Shown here one piece after another: positions 62,034 to 64,000 of a DNA stretch of 64,000 bases. The stretch comes from Olivibacter sitiensis DSM 17696 (GTDB lineage: Bacteria; Bacteroidota; Bacteroidia; Sphingobacteriales; Sphingobacteriaceae), in contig NZ_ATZA01000020.1 of NCBI RefSeq assembly GCF_000427965.1, forward strand, positions 19,918 to 83,917, given 5' to 3'. A model generated the notes under the pieces. The model had not been told where the DNA came from. It made no database searches and saw only the letters and a list, made by a program, of their open reading frames with translations. Position 1 is the first letter of the stretch. The number at the start of each line of letters is the position of its first letter. The position numbers and the translations under genes are program-made.

Positions 62034-63295
62034 TGTTTTGCTCGGTTGTACACGGGTAAAAATATGAATAATTTTCGGTCACATTCCGGCAAGCCGCTTC
62101 TGCAAGGCCTCCATGTCGCTACCGATCCGCGCGTCCAGCAGCTTGGCATAGTGTTGGGTGGTCTTGATATTGGTATGCCCAGCATTTTTGAGACAGTTTC
62201 TATCGGCACGTTGTTGGCCAATGTCACCGTGGTGGCGAATGTGTGCCGCGCCATGTGGAATGTCAGCTTTTTAGTGATGCCGCACAGGTCGGCAATCTCT
62301 TTCAGGTAGCTGTTCATCTTTTGGTTGCTCAATACCGGAAGTACCAGCCCCTTTGCTACGCATGGGGGATAGTCCGTATAGCGTCCGATGATTTCCAAGG
62401 CTTGCGGAAGCAGCGGGATGTTGGAGGAAGTTTCCGTTTTCTCCCGGCTGGTCAACACCCATAATCTGCCGTCAATACCCTTGGCGATGCCCAACTTTTG
62501 CAGTTTCCGCACATCGGCGTATGACAGCCCCGTATAGCAGCAGAACACGAAGATGTCGCGCACATGAGAGAGCCTTGTTATGGAGAATTCCTTTTGGGCT
62601 ATCCTGTCCAGTTCATCGGGCGTCAGAAATTCCTTTTCCCTTGGCTTGGCCTTCGTTTTGTAGAACGCAAAGGGGTTTCCCGTAATCCATCGGTGTGCAA
62701 GACACTGGTTTATGATTTTACGCAGGTGTTTCATGTACTTGGCCGCCGACACCGCACTGCATTCCATGTCAGAGCGGAGGAAAAACTCATAACCTGTGAT
62801 GAACGCATGGTCGATGTGCCGGATCTCGATGTCCGTTTCACCATAGCATTTTTCCAAATAGCAGGTCAGGTGTGCAACAGAAGTGTTGTAGCCTTTCAGC
62901 GTGTTGGGTTTGAAACCTTTCCCAAGCAACGCTTCCATCTTCCGGTTGTGTTCGGTAAACGTTTCCATCAAATACCGCCGTTGCACGTCCTTGCCGAGGT
63001 ATTTCAGTTTCAGCGATTCGGCGGTGATTTCCGTGCCGTCCTTTACGAGTTGCAGGTGGGCATCGGCCACCTTTCGCTCCAGCGTGTCGAGGTAGGCATT
63101 CAGGCCACGGATGTCCTCCTTGGTGCCCTTGGCACGGTTGGCCTTGGCGTTCCACCGTGAGGGGTCACACTCACGGCCGGTGGACACTTCCTTGGGGTCA
63201 CCGGCCACGGTGATACGCATGTAGATGGGTTTCATACCACCCACATAGTTTTTTGGTTTCTTCAAGTAGAAGAGCAAGGAATAATTTGTACTCAT
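62030..63295 (-). pseudogene. Tyrosine recombinase (integrase) with C-terminal frameshift
   Basis: 421 aa as read. The N-terminal arm-binding and SAM-like domains are followed by a catalytic domain with Arg (YTGLSYADVRKL), the His-x-x-Arg HMARHTFAT and Lys region intact. After KMLG the family continues H-TNIKTTQHYAKLLDARIG, but here the frame reads IPISRPPNTMPSC. The expected residues are encoded one frame over, ending at TGA 62079. One base (a C in GGC-CAT) is missing near 62177, so the catalytic Tyr is lost. Its site at tRNA-Glu is adjacent. A sequencing error is possible. Confidence 0.88.
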
Positions 63296-63318
63296 GATAA
63301 TACATCATTTATGGTGAA

Positions 63319-63349
63319 CAAAATTAGCCTTGCAGCCTATGGTAGTCAA
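63319..63349 (-). promoter_or_regulatory. Promoter of the integrase gene
   Basis: Minus strand: TTG (63349-63347), 20-nt spacer, TAATTTTG (63326-63319), 24 nt before the start codon. The 220-bp gap up to the tRNA is otherwise empty. Confidence 0.55.
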
Positions 63350-63468
63350 GATGTTTAGTTATTGAACAGGTTGTTGTTCAACAACTTAATGCACTTTCAG
63401 TGAGTAGCGGTAGGTTAGGAATCGACTCACTGAATTACTCACTGTTTTTATGCGAATAATTGAATGAA

Positions 63469-63556
63469 TCAGGATGCTGTAAAAACAAAAAGCCCGCAAA
63501 CGTTTAATTTGCAGGCTTTTGTATGTTTTGACTTCAAGATGTGTAGCCCGTAGGGG
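63469..63556. repeat. Right att copy overlapping the tRNA-Glu 3' end
   Basis: Direct repeat of 53237-53325, with a 40-nt perfect core (63517-63556). It includes the last 13 nt of the tRNA and the complete tRNA terminator, consistent with the element having brought in a fresh 3' end. Confidence 0.85.
63487..63520 (-). terminator. Terminator of tRNA-Glu
   Basis: AAAAGCC, one mismatch, GCAAA pair with TTTGC and GGCTTTT around a 7-nt loop, followed on the minus strand by TTTTTGTTTTT. The left att copy has lost base pairs in this stem. Confidence 0.75.
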
Positions 63557-63615
63557 AATCGAACCCCTGTTTCAAGAATGAAAATCTTGCGTCCTAACCC
63601 CTAGACGAACGGGCC
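63544..63615 (-). tRNA. tRNA-Glu (anticodon TTC)
   Basis: 72 nt with acceptor stem GGCCCGT / ACGGGCT, D-arm with AGGGGTTAGGAC, anticodon stem-loop CAAGA-TTTTCAT-TCTTG giving anticodon TTC, and T-arm AGGGGTTCGATTCCCCT. CCA is not encoded. The 3' end is the island integration site. Confidence 0.95.
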
Positions 63616-63725
63616 ATTATTTTATCCCTTAATCGTAAAAGAAGTCTTCTCGTTTCGGGACTGCAAAAATACAGCTTAGATTTATATTTCAAAAAGTTTT
63701 TTAAAATATTTTCATCAGGGTAGAT

Positions 63726-64000
63726 TCAACTCACCAATGCAACATTTTGGTCTAAGGTAGCATAAAAAATGCTCTTGGGGTTTTGGTAATCTAGTTTTTT
63801 TCTTGGCCTTGCATTGATTTTGTGCTGTATCTTTCTGATATCCTGTTCATTGAATTGTTCAAAGGGCTGCTTTTTCGGTATATACTGCCTGATAAGCTTG
63901 TTGGTGTATTCGTTGAGTCCCCTTTCCCAAGAGGAATAGGGGTGGGCGAAGAAGAAATCGGCCTCCAGTTTCTTTGCGATGAGCTTGTGCCGTGCGAACT
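63726..64000 (-). CDS. IS30 family transposase, C-terminal part (cut by window edge)
   Basis: The last 90 residues read on the minus strand. The frame contains FFFAHPYSSWERGLNEYTN and LIRQYIPKKQPFEQF, the C-terminal catalytic region (final Glu in WERG) of IS30 transposases, and ends KSIFYATLDQNVALVS. The 5' part lies beyond the window. It is outside the island, about 110 bp beyond the tRNA. Confidence 0.9.
   Translation of the reverse strand, partial: FARHKLIAKKLEADFFFAHPYSSWERGLNEYTNKLIRQYIPKKQPFEQFNEQDIRKIQHKINARPRKKLDYQNPKSIFYATLDQNVALVS

Larger units (their letters stand above)
53286..63556. mobile_element. 10.2-kb genomic island integrated at tRNA-Glu
   Basis: Two copies of a 40-bp perfect direct repeat bound the region, with the intact tRNA-Glu at the right end and a tyrosine recombinase gene next to it. 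Gene content: YafQ-type toxin-antitoxin, MacB-like permease, truncated IS4 transposase, PadR-controlled hydrolase module, Rpn-type pair and the integrase. No relaxase or type IV secretion genes are visible. The recombinase is frameshifted, so excision by its own enzyme is doubtful. Confidence 0.85.

Noticed and set aside
63496..63506. GCAAACGTTTA resembles the LacI operator at 13400-13413; a copy is also at 53265-53275.
   Set aside because: In both places it is part of the tRNA-Glu terminator hairpin, so the AAACGTTT similarity is coincidental.
1..64000. CRISPR array, rRNA operon or complete prophage.
   Set aside because: No regularly spaced repeats, no rRNA sequence and no phage structural genes were seen; the holin-family gene is chromosomal.

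Overview
The window looks like chromosome from a Bacteroidota bacterium, most likely family Sphingobacteriaceae; I cannot fix the genus. The reasons are promoters of the TTTG-N19/20-TAnnTTTG type, bacillithiol synthesis (bshA), families largely confined to the phylum (DUF4834, DUF4861, DUF5672, OstA_2-type LptA-like protein), a TonB receptor with an N-terminal carboxypeptidase-like domain, and a short NusA.

Layout. 1-10.5 kb: yifB/comM, a patatin-like lipase, a TonB receptor plus periplasmic thioredoxin pair, then the translation operon rimP-nusA-infB, whose leader carries a terminator-like hairpin just before rimP. 10.6-16.3 kb: a holin-like membrane protein, then a uronate (pectin-type) block of lactonase, LacI regulator, kduI, DUF4861 lipoprotein and kduD, with a LacI-type operator before kduI. 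16.3-26 kb: bshA, a beta-lactamase-fold hydrolase that seems to keep only the tail of a GH3 enzyme, an orphan gene, miaA, an LptA-like protein, tilS and two small membrane proteins. 26-33 kb: a YfhO membrane protein facing five surface-glycan genes (three glycosyltransferase-type proteins, a methyltransferase, a flippase). 33-38.4 kb: typA, a FeoB-associated Cys-rich mini-protein, ispF, PBP4 (dacB), a 39-aa mini-protein and cysE.

38.6-53 kb: a long minus-strand block, visibly more GC-rich than the glycan region, of DoxX, a twin antibiotic-biosynthesis-monooxygenase (ABM) lipoprotein, an SDR reductase, an MFS pump, an aldo-keto reductase, a tripartite RND pump, a small secreted protein, a royal-jelly/dopachrome-type protein and a Tat-exported polysaccharide deacetylase. 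A divergent AraC regulator sits at its head. A 25-bp site (24/25 identical) occurs in the araC/deacetylase intergenic region and again upstream of the pump operon, which points to one regulon for handling a reactive (perhaps aromatic or quinone-like) compound. The tolC gene of the pump has an in-frame amber codon about 45 codons before its natural end.

53.3-63.6 kb: a 10.2-kb integrated island in the 3' end of tRNA-Glu. It is bounded by a 40-bp perfect direct repeat that includes the last 13 nt of the tRNA. It carries a YafQ-type toxin-antitoxin pair, a MacB/FtsX-type ABC permease, a truncated IS4-type transposase, a PadR-controlled membrane/hydrolase module with two matching PadR operators, an Rpn-type nuclease pair and a tyrosine recombinase. 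The recombinase has a one-base frameshift that removes its catalytic tyrosine, so the island may be stranded. Beyond the tRNA lies the 3' end of an IS30-family transposase.

A separate genome-style signal: six genes (patatin, ostA-like, tilS, FeoB-associated, araC, padR) have a TAnnTTTG box ending 4 or 5 nt before the start codon, which suggests leaderless mRNAs.
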